Shown here: positions 15,227 through 23,866 of the stretch, piece after piece
Numbering within the stretch: the stretch's first letter is position 1
Layout of the letters: each line of letters begins with the position of its first letter
Source of the DNA: JANNGC01 sp043758205
Lineage (GTDB): Bacteria > Verrucomicrobiota > Verrucomicrobiia > Limisphaerales > SIBH01
Reading direction: 5' to 3'
Assembly: GCA_043758205.1 (NCBI GenBank)
Contig: JAYVNY010000057.1
Location: 1 to 64,000, forward strand
Length of the DNA: 64,000 nt
The notes under the pieces: model-generated
Seen by the model: the letters and a program-made list of their open reading frames with translations, nothing else
What the model was told of the DNA's origin: nothing
Database searches by the model: none
Translations under genes and position numbers: made by a program

Positions 15227-18200
15227 TCAAGGTCCGGGCCGGGCCGCCAGCGCATCAATGGACTCCAAGCGTGGCGGTCGCCAGTGCCAGAGTTCCTGGT
15301 TGCCCAACCCGAGGACCGTGTCTTCGTCCAAAAAAATCGGGGTGAAACTTTGCAGTCGGGCCACCTGCCGGTTCGCGTCCAGATCGAAGAGCAGGGCGTC
15401 GCCCCACTCGTTTGCGAAGAGCCGCCGTCCGTCCGGCGAAAACGCCACGCGAAAAAAGCTGGAGCGGCTGCCGCGAAAGCGCGCGATTTCCCGGCGCGTG
15501 CCCAAATCCCAAACGCGCACGGTCGCGTCCCAACTCGTCGAGGCGAGGCGTTGGCCATTTCGCGAAATCGCCAGGCGGTTGATGCTGTCGCTGTGGCCGG
15601 ACAGTTCCACCAGCCGCTGGCCCGAGGCCACGTCCCAGACCGACAGTTTTCCCTTGCTGTGCCCGACGCCCACCTGCGTGCTGTCGGGCGAGAAACTCAC
15701 GGTCACGACTTCCGTCGGAGGTTCCGGCCAGGGCCGGAGGTCGTAAGGCGGCGCGAGTGACCAGAGTTGAAAGATGCGATCCTCCGTCACACCCGCCAGC
15801 CAGCGTTCGTCGCTGGAAAAGACGAGGTCGGACAACTGATTGGTGCCGGACATTTTCAACAGAGCCAGCCGGTTCGTGGTGTCCATCTGCCAGAGGCCGA
15901 GACCGCCCTCGGCTTCCACGGCCAGGAGCCGGCCCGCCGGACCCACCGCGACCTTGCGGACCTTGCTGACGGGCAGGGCCAGTTCCTGACGCACGCGGCC
16001 CTCGCGCGGATCGATCAACAGGCCTGTGCCGTTCGCGTGCAGTGCGGCCATGGCGGAGCCGTCGGGCGCGATGCTGCCCCGCGACTCGGAGACGATTTCC
16101 GAAGCCAGATCCTCGAGGCGCAATTTCCCCAGCATCGTGTCGGCCTTGTTCAATTCCCTGGCCTGCACCGCGCCGTGGTTTCCACCGCTCAACAGCAGTC
16201 CCGCCTGCGGGAGGAGCGTGACTTCGGAAAGGGAATCGCCGGACTTCAGCGTGGAGACGATGCGCCATGTCGCGCGCTCGCGCACTTCGATCATGCGGTC
16301 GAAACTGGTGGTGATGAGGTGGGAATCGTCGGCGGAGAATGTGGCTGCGGTCACATGGTCCACATGCGCGGGAAAGTTGGTCATCTCCAGCCCGCTGTCC
16401 AGGTCCCAGACTTGCACGCGAAAATCCGATCCGACACCGAAGGCCGCGCCCGCCACCAGCAGCCGTCCGTCCCCGGACAACGCCAGCGACAAAGACAGGC
16501 CGGCAAAAACATGGCCGGACCGGAAGACGCGGGTCTCGCGCGTGTCGGCCCGCCAGACCGAGATGTCCCGCTTGCCATCACTCACGGCCAGCGTCCGGCC
16601 ATCGCGCGACAACGCCATGTGCGCCTCGCGTGGCACGACGTGTTCCTCCTCGAGCTGGCGCGACGCCACGCCCCACACCCCCAGCCGGCCATGGCCATAA
16701 GTGATCAGGCGCTCGCCGCCGGGATGAAACTTCATCGAAGACAATTGGCCGACATGCTGGATGGGCGGGCCCACCTGCTTCAGCGTCGCCAGCGACCAGA
16801 AACGAATCCGCCACTTCGAGTCGGACACGGCCAGCAGTTGATCCGAAAGCGTGGGGGCGGGGCCACCGCAGTCATTGAGCGTCAGCACCTCGCGTTTCTC
16901 GGGCACGCTCCAGAGCTTCAACACTCCGGTGCTATCCGCCGAAACAATCCAGCGTCCGTCCGGCGAAACATTGATCCCGTGAATCTTGCCGTCGTGGCGC
17001 GCGAGCGGGATGACGGGCTGACTGCGGCTGAGGTCCCAGAGATAGCGCCACTCCCAACCACGCACATCGATCTGTCCGGCGGCGGGCCGGTGCGCGAGCA
17101 ACAACTGGAGCGCGTAGCTGATGCGCCGCTGATCAATGGCCTGTTGCACGAGGCTCATGTCCGCGCCGTAGGCATTGCGGCGCGCGATCAATTCGCGATC
17201 CTCGGCGAGGAGCCGGGCCTGGTTGAGACGATAGGCCGCAATGGGCGAACCGACGGCGATGACGCCGAGCAGCAACAACGCCGCCGCCCCGACGCCGGCC
17301 AGGGCCGGCTTGCGCCGGCACCACCGGAACACGCGCGCCGGCGCGCTGACCGGGCGCGCGAAGATCGGCTCGTTGTTTTGAAAGCGCGCCAGTTCATTTG
17401 CCAGATCGCGCGCCGTGGCGTAGCGGCCCTCGCGCGTTTTCTCCAGGCACTTGAGACAGATCGTTTCCAGATCGCGCGGCAGCTTGGGATGCAGCAGGCG
17501 CGGCGCGACCGGCTCCTTTTCCAAAACCTGACGCAAGGTATCGAGCGGCGTCTCCGCGCGGAACGGCGGCCGACCGCAGAGCAGTTCGTAAAGCACCGCG
17601 CCCAGCCCATACACATCGCTCCGCACATCCACCGCGCGGATGTCGCCGCGGGCCTGCTCGGGCGGCATGTAGCTCGGCGAACCCATGACCGTGCCGCTCA
17701 AGGTCGCGCCGGTTTCCGACTGCATGACCTTCGCCAGTCCGAAGTCCGTCACCTGCGGTTCGTCATCCTGATCGATGAGCACGTTGGCGGGTTTGAGATC
17801 GCGATGGAGAATCTGCCGGGAATGCGCGTAGTGAATGGCCCGGGCGATCTTCTCGACGTAGCGCGCCGCCTGGCGTGGAGCCAGCGGGCGTTCGCGGGCC
17901 ACCTCCGAGAGGCTCTGGCCCGCGACGAAATTCATCGAGTAGAAATGTTGTCCCTCCACTTCGCCGACCTCATAGATGGCCACGATGTTCGGATGATGAA
18001 GCTGGGCCGCCGCGCTGGCTTCGACGTGGAAGCGGCGAATCTCCTCCTCGCCCGCGAGCCGTTCCCCGCGAATCATCTTCAACGCCACGACGCGGTGGAG
18101 GGATTTTTGCCAGGCTTTGAAGACCACGCCCATGCCGCCGCGCGCGATCTCTCCGCGCAACTCGTAGTCGCCAAAGCTCTGGTTTTCCGGCGTGAGATCA

Positions 18201-18358
18201 ACCTCGAGCACCTCGGACAGGGACAGCTTGATCGTGCTCGCCGGGTTTGGCCGCGCGTCGGATGCGGCACCTTCCTTGGCGCAGTCCGGGCAGATCCCGC
18301 TGGCGACTTCTGGCGGCAGCTCGCGGCTGCACCCTGAACATTTGTTGACTGCGTTCAC
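15227..18358 (-). CDS. Membrane Ser/Thr protein kinase with C-terminal WD40 propeller
   Basis: 1043 residues from GTG 18358. This start is preferred because it places a zinc-ribbon at once: C-x2-C at 7/10 and 23/26 (CSGC...CPDC). The kinase domain (about 64-330) is complete: glycine loop GEIARGGMGVVFK, K94 in VALKM, H-R-D-L-K-P-A-N at 185-192, D-F-G at 205-207, and SYMPPEQ. A transmembrane helix follows (about 351-372), then a juxtamembrane helix and many WD40-type blades (for example 'VSPDGRWIVSADSTGVLKLW', 'AISRNGQRLASTSWDATVRVWDL') to the C-terminus. The topology is kinase inside, propeller outside. This kinase-WD40 architecture is typical of PVC bacteria and is often paired with ECF sigma factors like that at 2403-2960. 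Confidence 0.93.
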   Translation of the reverse strand: MNAVNKCSGCSRELPPEVASGICPDCAKEGAASDARPNPASTIKLSLSEVLEVDLTPENQSFGDYELRGEIARGGMGVVFKAWQKSLHRVVALKMIRGERLAGEEEIRRFHVEASAAAQLHHPNIVAIYEVGEVEGQHFYSMNFVAGQSLSEVARERPLAPRQAARYVEKIARAIHYAHSRQILHRDLKPANVLIDQDDEPQVTDFGLAKVMQSETGATLSGTVMGSPSYMPPEQARGDIRAVDVRSDVYGLGAVLYELLCGRPPFRAETPLDTLRQVLEKEPVAPRLLHPKLPRDLETICLKCLEKTREGRYATARDLANELARFQNNEPIFARPVSAPARVFRWCRRKPALAGVGAAALLLLGVIAVGSPIAAYRLNQARLLAEDRELIARRNAYGADMSLVQQAIDQRRISYALQLLLAHRPAAGQIDVRGWEWRYLWDLSRSQPVIPLARHDGKIHGINVSPDGRWIVSADSTGVLKLWSVPEKREVLTLNDCGGPAPTLSDQLLAVSDSKWRIRFWSLATLKQVGPPIQHVGQLSSMKFHPGGERLITYGHGRLGVWGVASRQLEEEHVVPREAHMALSRDGRTLAVSDGKRDISVWRADTRETRVFRSGHVFAGLSLSLALSGDGRLLVAGAAFGVGSDFRVQVWDLDSGLEMTNFPAHVDHVTAATFSADDSHLITTSFDRMIEVRERATWRIVSTLKSGDSLSEVTLLPQAGLLLSGGNHGAVQARELNKADTMLGKLRLEDLASEIVSESRGSIAPDGSAMAALHANGTGLLIDPREGRVRQELALPVSKVRKVAVGPAGRLLAVEAEGGLGLWQMDTTNRLALLKMSGTNQLSDLVFSSDERWLAGVTEDRIFQLWSLAPPYDLRPWPEPPTEVVTVSFSPDSTQVGVGHSKGKLSVWDVASGQRLVELSGHSDSINRLAISRNGQRLASTSWDATVRVWDLGTRREIARFRGSRSSFFRVAFSPDGRRLFANEWGDALLFDLDANRQVARLQSFTPIFLDEDTVLGLGNQELWHWRPPRLESIDALAARPGP

Positions 18359-18561
18359 AATTTGAACTTCCGCGCTGCGTTGCTCTGGCGAGGTCGGCCA
18401 GTAGGTTACCCGAGGGCTGCGCCCGCCGACCAGCCCGGAGCCGGAGGATATTGTGGACGGTCGCACCTCGACGCCCGCGCGCCGGTGCGTGGGTCGCGTG
18501 GGGATCGCGCGTCAGGCATTTGTTGTTTGGGCCGGGCGACGGTGTCTGGTATCCCGCCCGC

Positions 18562-19593
18562 ATGTCACACGCATTGATGCAGGCGCCGGCCACCGACCCG
18601 ACGCAAATCTACCGCTACCGCGATGGTCTCTACGCGGAGGACATGCTCATCGTCGGCATTGTCTGGCTCGATTTGTTTTCCTGGCTGGCGAGCCGCCCGT
18701 CGGACGCCGCCGCCCTCCGGCAGAAATTTGCACTCACCGAGCGACCGACGGACGTGATGCTCACGCTCTTAGTCGCGATGGGATTGCTGGAGCGGCGGGA
18801 GGAAAAATATTTTGTCACGCTGGCCGCGCGGGAGCATCTGTGCGCGGACTCGCCGTGGTTTCTCGGCCCCTATTACGCCTCCTTGAAAGATCGTCCGGTG
18901 TGCGCGGACTTGCTGAAAGTGTTGCGCACCGGGAAGCCCGCGAACTGGGGCAGCGAGAAGGGCAAACTCGACTGGCACAAGGCGATGGAGACGGAAGAAT
19001 TCGCCACGTCGTTCACGGCGGCGATGGATTGCCGGGGCGTGTTCCTCGCGCAGGCGGCGGCGAAGCAACTCGACCTGGGTTCGCGCCGCGCGCTGCTCGA
19101 CATCGCGGGCGGCAGCGGCATCTACGCCTGTTCGTTCTGCGCGCATTTCCCGAATCTGCGCGCGACGGTTTTGGAAAAGCCGCCCGTGGATCAAATCACC
19201 GCGCAGGCGATTGCCAAGCGCGGCTTCACGGAACGCGTCTCCGTCCTCGCGAGCGACATGCTGAATGCGCCGTTGCCCGCCGGTTTCGATGCGCACCTGT
19301 TTTCCAATGTGCTGCACGACTGGGATGTGCCGGTGGTGCGCGAGTTGATTGCCAAATCATTCGCCGCGCTTGCCCCCGGCGGCGTGCTCGTCATCCACGA
19401 TGCGCACTTGAACGAGGACAAAAGCGGCCCGCTCCACGTCGCCGAATACTCCACCATGCTCATGCACTCGACCGAAGGCCGCTGCTACGGGGTAGGGGAG
19501 ATAACGGAGTTTTTGGTCGAGGCTGGATTTGAGAACGTGAGATTCACGCCCACTGCCGCCGCGCGCAGCGTCATCACGGCGGAGAAGCAGTAA
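18562..19593 (+). CDS. SAM-dependent O-methyltransferase (Methyltransf_2 type)
   Basis: 343 residues from ATG 18562. The N-terminal winged-helix dimerisation domain (about 20-95: 'WLDLFSWLASRPSDAAALRQK', 'MLTLLVAMGLLERREEKYF') is followed by a Rossmann methyltransferase domain. Motif I is 'LLDIAGGSGIY' at 178-188, with 'ATVLEKPPVDQI', 'HLFSNVLHDWDVPVVRELI' and 'LAPGGVLVIHDAHLNED' after it. This is the acetylserotonin/caffeate O-methyltransferase-like fold used for hydroxyl methylation of small molecules, including isoprenoid quinone-like or polyketide substrates. The His of 'LHDW' corresponds to the usual catalytic base. It is divergent from the kinase gene. The substrate is unknown; no biosynthetic cluster adjoins it. 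Confidence 0.85.
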   Translation: MSHALMQAPATDPTQIYRYRDGLYAEDMLIVGIVWLDLFSWLASRPSDAAALRQKFALTERPTDVMLTLLVAMGLLERREEKYFVTLAAREHLCADSPWFLGPYYASLKDRPVCADLLKVLRTGKPANWGSEKGKLDWHKAMETEEFATSFTAAMDCRGVFLAQAAAKQLDLGSRRALLDIAGGSGIYACSFCAHFPNLRATVLEKPPVDQITAQAIAKRGFTERVSVLASDMLNAPLPAGFDAHLFSNVLHDWDVPVVRELIAKSFAALAPGGVLVIHDAHLNEDKSGPLHVAEYSTMLMHSTEGRCYGVGEITEFLVEAGFENVRFTPTAAARSVITAEKQ

Positions 19594-19609
19594 GCAAGTG
19601 TGCGTCGAA

Positions 19610-19646
19610 AACAAAAGGCGCGGAGAATCCGAAGACTCTCCGCGCC
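19610..19646 (-). terminator. Rho-independent terminator
   Basis: Stem GGCGCGGAGA (19617-19626) pairs with TCTCCGCGCC (19637-19646). On the minus strand it is followed by TTTTGTTTT, directly downstream of the 132-residue gene, so it ends the roadblock/REC operon. It may also stop transcripts arriving from the methyltransferase gene. Confidence 0.75.
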
Positions 19647-19662
19647 GGCTTGTGTGTGAAAT

Positions 19663-20061
19663 TTATTTCCCGACCAGCGTGGAGAAGAAGCCTCGCGGCT
19701 CCGTCTTGCGCGCCTGCACCTTCATCTGGCCCAGGATGGACTGCCAACTGATGAAGAGCTTGTGCCATTGGTTCTCCACGTTGCGCAGCACGCCCTCGTT
19801 GCTCTCGCTCAGGAAGCGCATGGACGGCACGGAGGCGAGCAGGTTGTGAACGTCGTCGCGCGATACCTGCTGACCCTCGGTCACGGTGAGGATCAGTTCC
19901 AACTCCTGCGTGATGACACTCTTGACCTCCATGAACTGGTTCTCGTCATCGAGCGTGAATTTTTTGAAGCGGGCCAGCCCGAGGTAGTGGTTGAACTGCT
20001 TCCAGCACTCCAGGTAGTTCTCCATGCGGAGGATGATGTCGTCGAATCTTTTGGCGCTCAT
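19663..20061 (-). CDS. Small helical protein in the REC-PATAN/roadblock operon
   Basis: 132 residues (MSAKRFDDIILRMENYLECW), predicted mostly alpha-helical, with hydrophobic heptads in 'SVITQELELILTVTEGQQV' and 'NEGVLRNVENQWHKLFISWQS', and a basic tail (KVQARKTEPRGFFSTLVGK). There is no signal peptide, no membrane helix and no recognisable enzyme motif. Its start lies 7 bases after the stop of the roadblock gene and a terminator follows it, so it is the last gene of a three-gene operon. A structural or adaptor role within the roadblock complex is a guess from position only. Confidence 0.7.
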   Translation of the reverse strand: MSAKRFDDIILRMENYLECWKQFNHYLGLARFKKFTLDDENQFMEVKSVITQELELILTVTEGQQVSRDDVHNLLASVPSMRFLSESNEGVLRNVENQWHKLFISWQSILGQMKVQARKTEPRGFFSTLVGK

Positions 20062-20068
20062 AAAAAAA

Positions 20069-20362
20069 TCAGTTTTTTGGCAACGTCTGCGGGGACAGAA
20101 AAATCAAGGCGCCGCCACGCAGGCAGCGGGCGGTCACTTTCAAGGTCGGGTAATACACGTTCAGCTCGTGCAACGGCATCTGGGCCTGCTGCGCGCCGCG
20201 AAAGAAGGCGAGCACACGCGCGCCGATTTCCTTCATGTCGTTCTGCGGGAAATTTCCCGGCAGCGTGGACACCACGATGCGCCCGTCGCGGTCGAGGGCG
20301 AATGCGCCCGAAGGGAGCTTGGCCGGAGTGCCGGTGAATTTACGTCGGTTAAAAAATTTCAT
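20069..20362 (-). CDS. Roadblock/LC7-like domain protein
   Basis: 97 residues from ATG 20362, which overlaps the TGA of the upstream gene (ATGA), so the two are translationally coupled. 'GAFALDRDGRIVVSTLPGNF', 'MKEIGARVLAFFRGAQQAQMPL', 'HELNVYYPTLKVTARCLRGGALIFLSP' fits the beta-beta-alpha-beta-beta-beta plan of Roadblock/LC7 proteins, which dimerise and regulate small Ras-like GTPases such as MglA. No GTPase is encoded nearby. The N-terminus (MKFFNRRKFTG) is basic. The alternative ATG 20371 would overlap the upstream coding sequence by 13 bases and is less likely. Confidence 0.7.
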   Translation of the reverse strand: MKFFNRRKFTGTPAKLPSGAFALDRDGRIVVSTLPGNFPQNDMKEIGARVLAFFRGAQQAQMPLHELNVYYPTLKVTARCLRGGALIFLSPQTLPKN

Positions 20363-21438
20363 GCGGCCCATTTCGCCAGGATGTTTCTCATCGTCTCACG
20401 CACTTCGTCGGACTTCATGTTCGAGCGGAAGCCGACGCACAACTCGCCCTTGGCCGAGTCGGCGAGCGCGACGTGATTCGCCGGGCTGAGCGCGGTCATT
20501 TGTTGCAGGTTTCCCACCTGGAGTTTATCGCCCAATGCGGCAAAATCCTTGAGCGCCTGCTGCGCCCACTCCGCGACGTGGTCGGCGCATTCGAGGCCCC
20601 AGGATTTTGTTTCGCACTTCGGACCGGGGCCGACCGAGAGGACAAATTGCACGCCATTGAAGCGCGTCAGACCCATCAACGGCGACGGTGCGTCGAGCCT
20701 CGTATCGAGTCCCTGACCATCCAGGCCACCCGCCTCGTCCATCTCCTGCGCGATTTCCAGCAACAACGCCTGATACGAACTGAAGATGGCGCGTGGCCGG
20801 GTGTGCTCGCCGGGCTGCAATTCAAAGTTGCCGGTCTTCCAGCCTAAAATTCTTCGGAACGCGGCCTCGCCTTTCAGCTCCTCCACTTCCGAGTCAAAAA
20901 TTTCTCCGCCTTCAATCCAGATGAAGCCGGTGTCCTGGCCGTGCGTGATTTTGAGCGTGGTGGAATTCTGCGAAAGGCATTCGAGTTGGATCAAATCCAC
21001 GAGGCTCTTGCTCTGCACGCCGCGAAAGCCGCTGTGCGCCTCGCGCTCGAGCAGGGCATCAATCGAGTCGAGGAAGTGCTGGCGTTCCTGCTCCGACGCG
21101 GGCTTCTGCCAGTATTGATCCACGCCCATGCCGTAGGCGCGGGCGCGAAACTGCTCGTCCGCGATGCACGTCCAGACCACGACACGCAGCGCGGGATACT
21201 TGCGGCGGGCGATGGCGATGACTTGCAGGCCGTCCATCTTCGGCATGTTGAGATCCACGATGAGCAGGTTGAACGGCTCGGACTCCAGCATGGCCAGCGC
21301 GCGGGCGCCGGTGGAAGCGGTGTGAATGCCGGGACCGCTGGGCAACGTCTTCAGAATCTCCCAGTACACTTCCAGGAAGTCCTGGTCGTCATCAACCAGC
21401 AAAATCTTTGATCGCTCGGTGGCGGTGGTGCTGCCCAT
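20359..21438 (-). CDS. Response regulator: REC - PATAN (DUF4388) - roadblock-like domains
   Basis: 359 residues from ATG 21438. The receiver domain (10-125) has the acidic triad D16-D17-D18, phospho-acceptor D62 (LLIVDLNMP), T90 and K112 (QKP). Residues about 135-235 match the DUF4388/PATAN domain ('GVQSKSLVDLIQLECLSQNS', 'GFIWIEGGEIFDSEVEELKGEAAF', 'GNFELQPGE'), a partner domain in motility and polarity regulators. The C-terminal 110 residues ('GVQFVLSVGPG', 'VAEWAQQALKDFAALGDKL', 'LCVGFRSNMKSDEVRETMRNILAKW') look like a second roadblock fold. There is no DNA-binding domain, so output is probably protein-protein. No histidine kinase adjoins it. It heads the operon with the roadblock and helical proteins. 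Confidence 0.85.
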   Translation of the reverse strand: MGSTTATERSKILLVDDDQDFLEVYWEILKTLPSGPGIHTASTGARALAMLESEPFNLLIVDLNMPKMDGLQVIAIARRKYPALRVVVWTCIADEQFRARAYGMGVDQYWQKPASEQERQHFLDSIDALLEREAHSGFRGVQSKSLVDLIQLECLSQNSTTLKITHGQDTGFIWIEGGEIFDSEVEELKGEAAFRRILGWKTGNFELQPGEHTRPRAIFSSYQALLLEIAQEMDEAGGLDGQGLDTRLDAPSPLMGLTRFNGVQFVLSVGPGPKCETKSWGLECADHVAEWAQQALKDFAALGDKLQVGNLQQMTALSPANHVALADSAKGELCVGFRSNMKSDEVRETMRNILAKWAA

Positions 21439-21479
21439 AAAAATTCTTTCTCTGCAATAACGTCGGCGGGTCGGGGCCT

Positions 21480-21620
21480 TCACTTGAGCGTGACGGGAAA
21501 ATCTTTCACGGCGGCGGTGGCGCGGGGTGCATCCGCACTCTTTTGATCGAGGTCGGAGACTTGAAGAAGGCGCTGCCCTAACAGCGTCCGTTCATTCTGA
21601 GGAGCCGTGTTCAGCTCCAC
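21480..21620 (-). CDS. Possible 46-residue leader ORF
   Basis: A GTG-started frame (VELNTAPQNERTLLGQRLLQ... AVKDFPVTLK) ends 41 bases before the response regulator ATG, on the same strand. The composition looks protein-like (few Arg/Pro biases of a shadow frame). It lacks a clear Shine-Dalgarno, and a stop lies just upstream of the GTG. It could be a small protein or the tail of a decayed gene. Confidence 0.25.
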   Translation of the reverse strand: MELNTAPQNERTLLGQRLLQVSDLDQKSADAPRATAAVKDFPVTLK

Positions 21621-21680
21621 CGCGGCGCGCAAACTTCCTGTTCACCGCGCCCGGCGCTGGCACAGTGCCGCACGTTCAGC

Positions 21681-22418
21681 ATGGCAAACCCGTTCTATGT
21701 CGAAGGCGAGCAGCGTGCCGCGAAGGTCAACGACCTCTTCGCGCGCGTCGCGCCGCGCTACGATCTCATCAACGATCTCCAGAGCCTCGGGCTGCATCGC
21801 GCGTGGAAGCGGCGGCTCGTGCGCATGGCGAAGGTGCGCCCCGGCGAACGCGCGCTCGACGTTTGCTGCGGCACCGGCGACATCGCCTTCGCGCTCTCTC
21901 GCTCGGGCGCGCCCGTGACCGCCGTGGATTTCAGCGCCGCCATGCTCGAAGTCGCCGCGCGTCGCACCGCAATCCCCAATCCCCAATCCCCAATCCTCAA
22001 TCCTCAATTCCATCGCGGCGATGCGATGCAACTCGCTTTCAACGACAACACGTTCGATGTCGTCACCGTCGGCTACGGCTTGCGCAACCTGCGCGAATGG
22101 GAAACCGGCCTCCGCGAAATGCACCGCGTGGCCAAGCCCGGTGCGCGCTTGCTCGTCCTCGACTTCGGCAAGCCGGACAATGCCCTGCTGCGTTCGCTCT
22201 ACTTTGCCTACCTGCGCGTCGTCGTGCCGGTCTTTGGGAAACTCTTCTGCGGCGACGCCGCCACGCACGCCTACATTCTGGAATCCCTCCAGCGATACCC
22301 CGCCCAACGCGGCGTGGCCGCCGCGATGGAGCGCCTCGGCTGCCGCGACGTCCGCATCGTCAATCTTCTCGGCGGCGCGATGAGCATCAACTACGGCGTG
22401 AAATCCTCACGCACCTGA
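21681..22418 (+). CDS. ubiE: UbiE/MenG-type quinone C-methyltransferase
   Basis: 245 residues. It starts ATG 21681 (MANPFYVEGEQRAAKVNDLF) with the family opening 'VNDLFARVAPRYDLINDLQSLG' and motif I 'LDVCCGTGDIAFALS'. Further family motifs are 'AVDFSAAMLEVA', 'RGDAMQLAFNDNTFDVVTVGYGLRNL' and 'PGARLLVLDFGKP', and the C-terminus is 'ILESLQRYPAQRGVAAAME'. The enzyme methylates demethylmenaquinone (MenG) or the ubiquinone precursor; menaquinone is more likely in this phylum. Oddity: between 'MLEVAARRT' and 'HRGDA', where family members have a short link, 14 codons are supplied by a heptanucleotide array (21970-22011). Because 42 bases is divisible by three, the frame is kept. It is transcribed against the surrounding minus-strand genes. 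Confidence 0.9.
   Translation: MANPFYVEGEQRAAKVNDLFARVAPRYDLINDLQSLGLHRAWKRRLVRMAKVRPGERALDVCCGTGDIAFALSRSGAPVTAVDFSAAMLEVAARRTAIPNPQSPILNPQFHRGDAMQLAFNDNTFDVVTVGYGLRNLREWETGLREMHRVAKPGARLLVLDFGKPDNALLRSLYFAYLRVVVPVFGKLFCGDAATHAYILESLQRYPAQRGVAAAMERLGCRDVRIVNLLGGAMSINYGVKSSRT
21970..22011. repeat. Heptanucleotide tandem repeat inside ubiE
   Basis: Six consecutive 7-mers: CAATCCC three times, CAATCCT twice, CAATTCC once. They encode an I-P-N-P-Q-S-P-I-L-N-P-Q-like segment in the ubiE frame. Confidence 0.9.
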
Positions 22419-22554
22419 AGTTCCGCTCGCTCGTTCGCTCGAAGAAATCCCCGGTCATCCCGTGAGTCTGGAAGCGCATTGACGGAGCGCGCGCGTCTGC
22501 GTTTTTGCGCCTTGGCGTTAAAAAATGAGCCTTCCCAACTGCAAGAACACCACC

Positions 22555-23364
22555 TCACTTGCGGCGTGAGAGGTCGGGCATTTTCTTGAAGCGCGCCAAG
22601 GGGTCTTCTTTGGCCGTTGATGTCTGAGTTGCGGACGGCGTGTGAGTGACGGCGCTTGGTGACACGCTCGCCGCAATCTCCGGACTGACCGCCGCGTGCG
22701 CCACTGCGGGCCGCGCTTCAAAGTAAGAACCCTGGCCGAGCAACGTGCCGAAGCTGCTGCCCGCCGGTGCGCTCGCCACGACCGGAGTCACCTTGGCGTG
22801 CGCGGCGGGACTGGCCGGAACCGGCGGTGGCACCATCGCGTGCGTCTCTTGCGGCGCACACCAGCAGAGCCGGACGGTCGGCACCGGTCCCATGTAAATC
22901 GTCAGTTGATGGTACTGCAGATGTTGCAGTCGCACCTTGTCGGACATGTCCTCGGCCTTGAGCAACGCGGTCAGAATGGCGTGAGTCGTCGGGTGGCTGG
23001 CGTTCGCGTCGGCCAGCGAGCGCAGGGTGGAGAAGGAAACATCCGCCACCTTCTCCAGGTGAACGATCAGGCGCTGCGGCACGGCCAGTTCCATTTCCAC
23101 GTTCTCCAAATCGTAGCCTGCCTCGCGAAATGTCCCGGCGCGAGCGTCAATCTCGTGCAACGCGGCCAGCAGCCGTTCCTCGTCGTCCGCGACCAGACCG
23201 TGCGCGGCGTCCTGCACCGTGCGGCGCATCTGGTGCATCTGCCCGGCGGTGGCCAGCACGGCTTCGCGGAGTTCGGCGGCTCGCGCTGGTGCGCTCTCGA
23301 TGACGCTGGCGATCTGCGCCGCCTTCTGCCGCGCGTCCTGCACTTTGGTGATGAATTTTTTCAT
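22555..23364 (-). CDS. Helical protein with Ala/Pro-rich linker, unknown function
   Basis: 269 residues. Residues 1-165 are predicted helical with coiled-coil character ('KVQDARQKAAQIASVIESAP', 'EERLLAALHEIDARAGTFRE', 'DMSDKVRLQHLQYHQLTIY'). Residues 166-245 are low-complexity Ala/Pro/Ser/Thr ('VPPPVPASPAAHAKVTPVVA'), and the C-terminus is a conserved-looking basic peptide (DPLARFKKMPDLSRRK). There is no signal peptide or membrane segment. I do not recognise a family. It lies on the same strand as, and apart from a 1.6-kb inserted island would adjoin, the giant ATPase gene, which suggests a former operon with the ATPase and flotillin. Confidence 0.65.
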   Translation of the reverse strand: MKKFITKVQDARQKAAQIASVIESAPARAAELREAVLATAGQMHQMRRTVQDAAHGLVADDEERLLAALHEIDARAGTFREAGYDLENVEMELAVPQRLIVHLEKVADVSFSTLRSLADANASHPTTHAILTALLKAEDMSDKVRLQHLQYHQLTIYMGPVPTVRLCWCAPQETHAMVPPPVPASPAAHAKVTPVVASAPAGSSFGTLLGQGSYFEARPAVAHAAVSPEIAASVSPSAVTHTPSATQTSTAKEDPLARFKKMPDLSRRK

Positions 23365-23380
23365 AGGCTTTCAGGGGTTG

Positions 23381-23454
23381 ACCACGAATGGACACGAATA
23401 AACACGAATGAAAGGAGCGCCAAACCTCGGAGCACCGGACAGCCTTGTCCGGTG
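23381..23454. repeat. Left boundary repeat of a small island
   Basis: ACCACGAATGGACACGAAT with a further ACACGAATG unit (23381-23410), followed by the hairpin CACCGGAC...GTCCGGTG (23433-23454). The same order appears in reverse at 24923-24978. Confidence 0.8.
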
Positions 23455-23473
23455 AACGTGCGTGGCGAAGTAA

Positions 23474-23866
23474 GTGACGTTTCTCGCGAGTCGCACGAAC
23501 GACCTAAGCTCAACAACCCGGTGCGCGGGACGCAACGATTGCAATCACGACGCTCTGGTGCTGTTGGGTAATTACCATCGGACGATTCACACCGTTCAAC
23601 GCCCTCAAAACAAGGCGTTTCTCTTGCGAAAGCCGCTTCCGGTCGATCTGGCGTCGTTTGGGGAGCGCTTTCGGGCGGCCCGCATAGCCGGGGGCTACAC
23701 ACAGGCTGAGATGGCGCAGAAATTCGGCGTTTCATTCTCGACGGTGAAGTTCTGGGAACAGGGGCGGACGCAGCCTGTGCCGACCACGCGCTTCCAAGTC
23801 GAAGCCTTCTTGAAAGGACTGCACAGTCGGCTCCGCGAAACTCAATCCAGCAGTCGCGCTCGGTAA
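23474..23866 (+). CDS. XRE-type helix-turn-helix protein
   Basis: Up to 130 residues from ATG 23474, but only about residues 60-112 are recognisable: 'FGERFRAARIAGGYTQAEMAQKFGVSFSTVKFWEQGRTQP' is a complete HTH_3/XRE DNA-binding domain. The first 55 residues are not conserved-looking, and the real start may be a later non-ATG codon (TTG near 23629). The C-terminus is short and basic. Single-domain HTH proteins of this kind are typical repressors of small accessory modules. It lies within the segment bounded by inverted repeats and is divergent from the double-CxxC gene. Confidence 0.55.
   Translation: MTFLASRTNDLSSTTRCAGRNDCNHDALVLLGNYHRTIHTVQRPQNKAFLLRKPLPVDLASFGERFRAARIAGGYTQAEMAQKFGVSFSTVKFWEQGRTQPVPTTRFQVEAFLKGLHSRLRETQSSSRAR

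Noticed and set aside
15767..18337. 856-residue plus-strand frame opposite the kinase-WD40 gene
   Set aside because: Antisense shadow; the minus-strand protein has complete kinase motifs and WD40 repeats.
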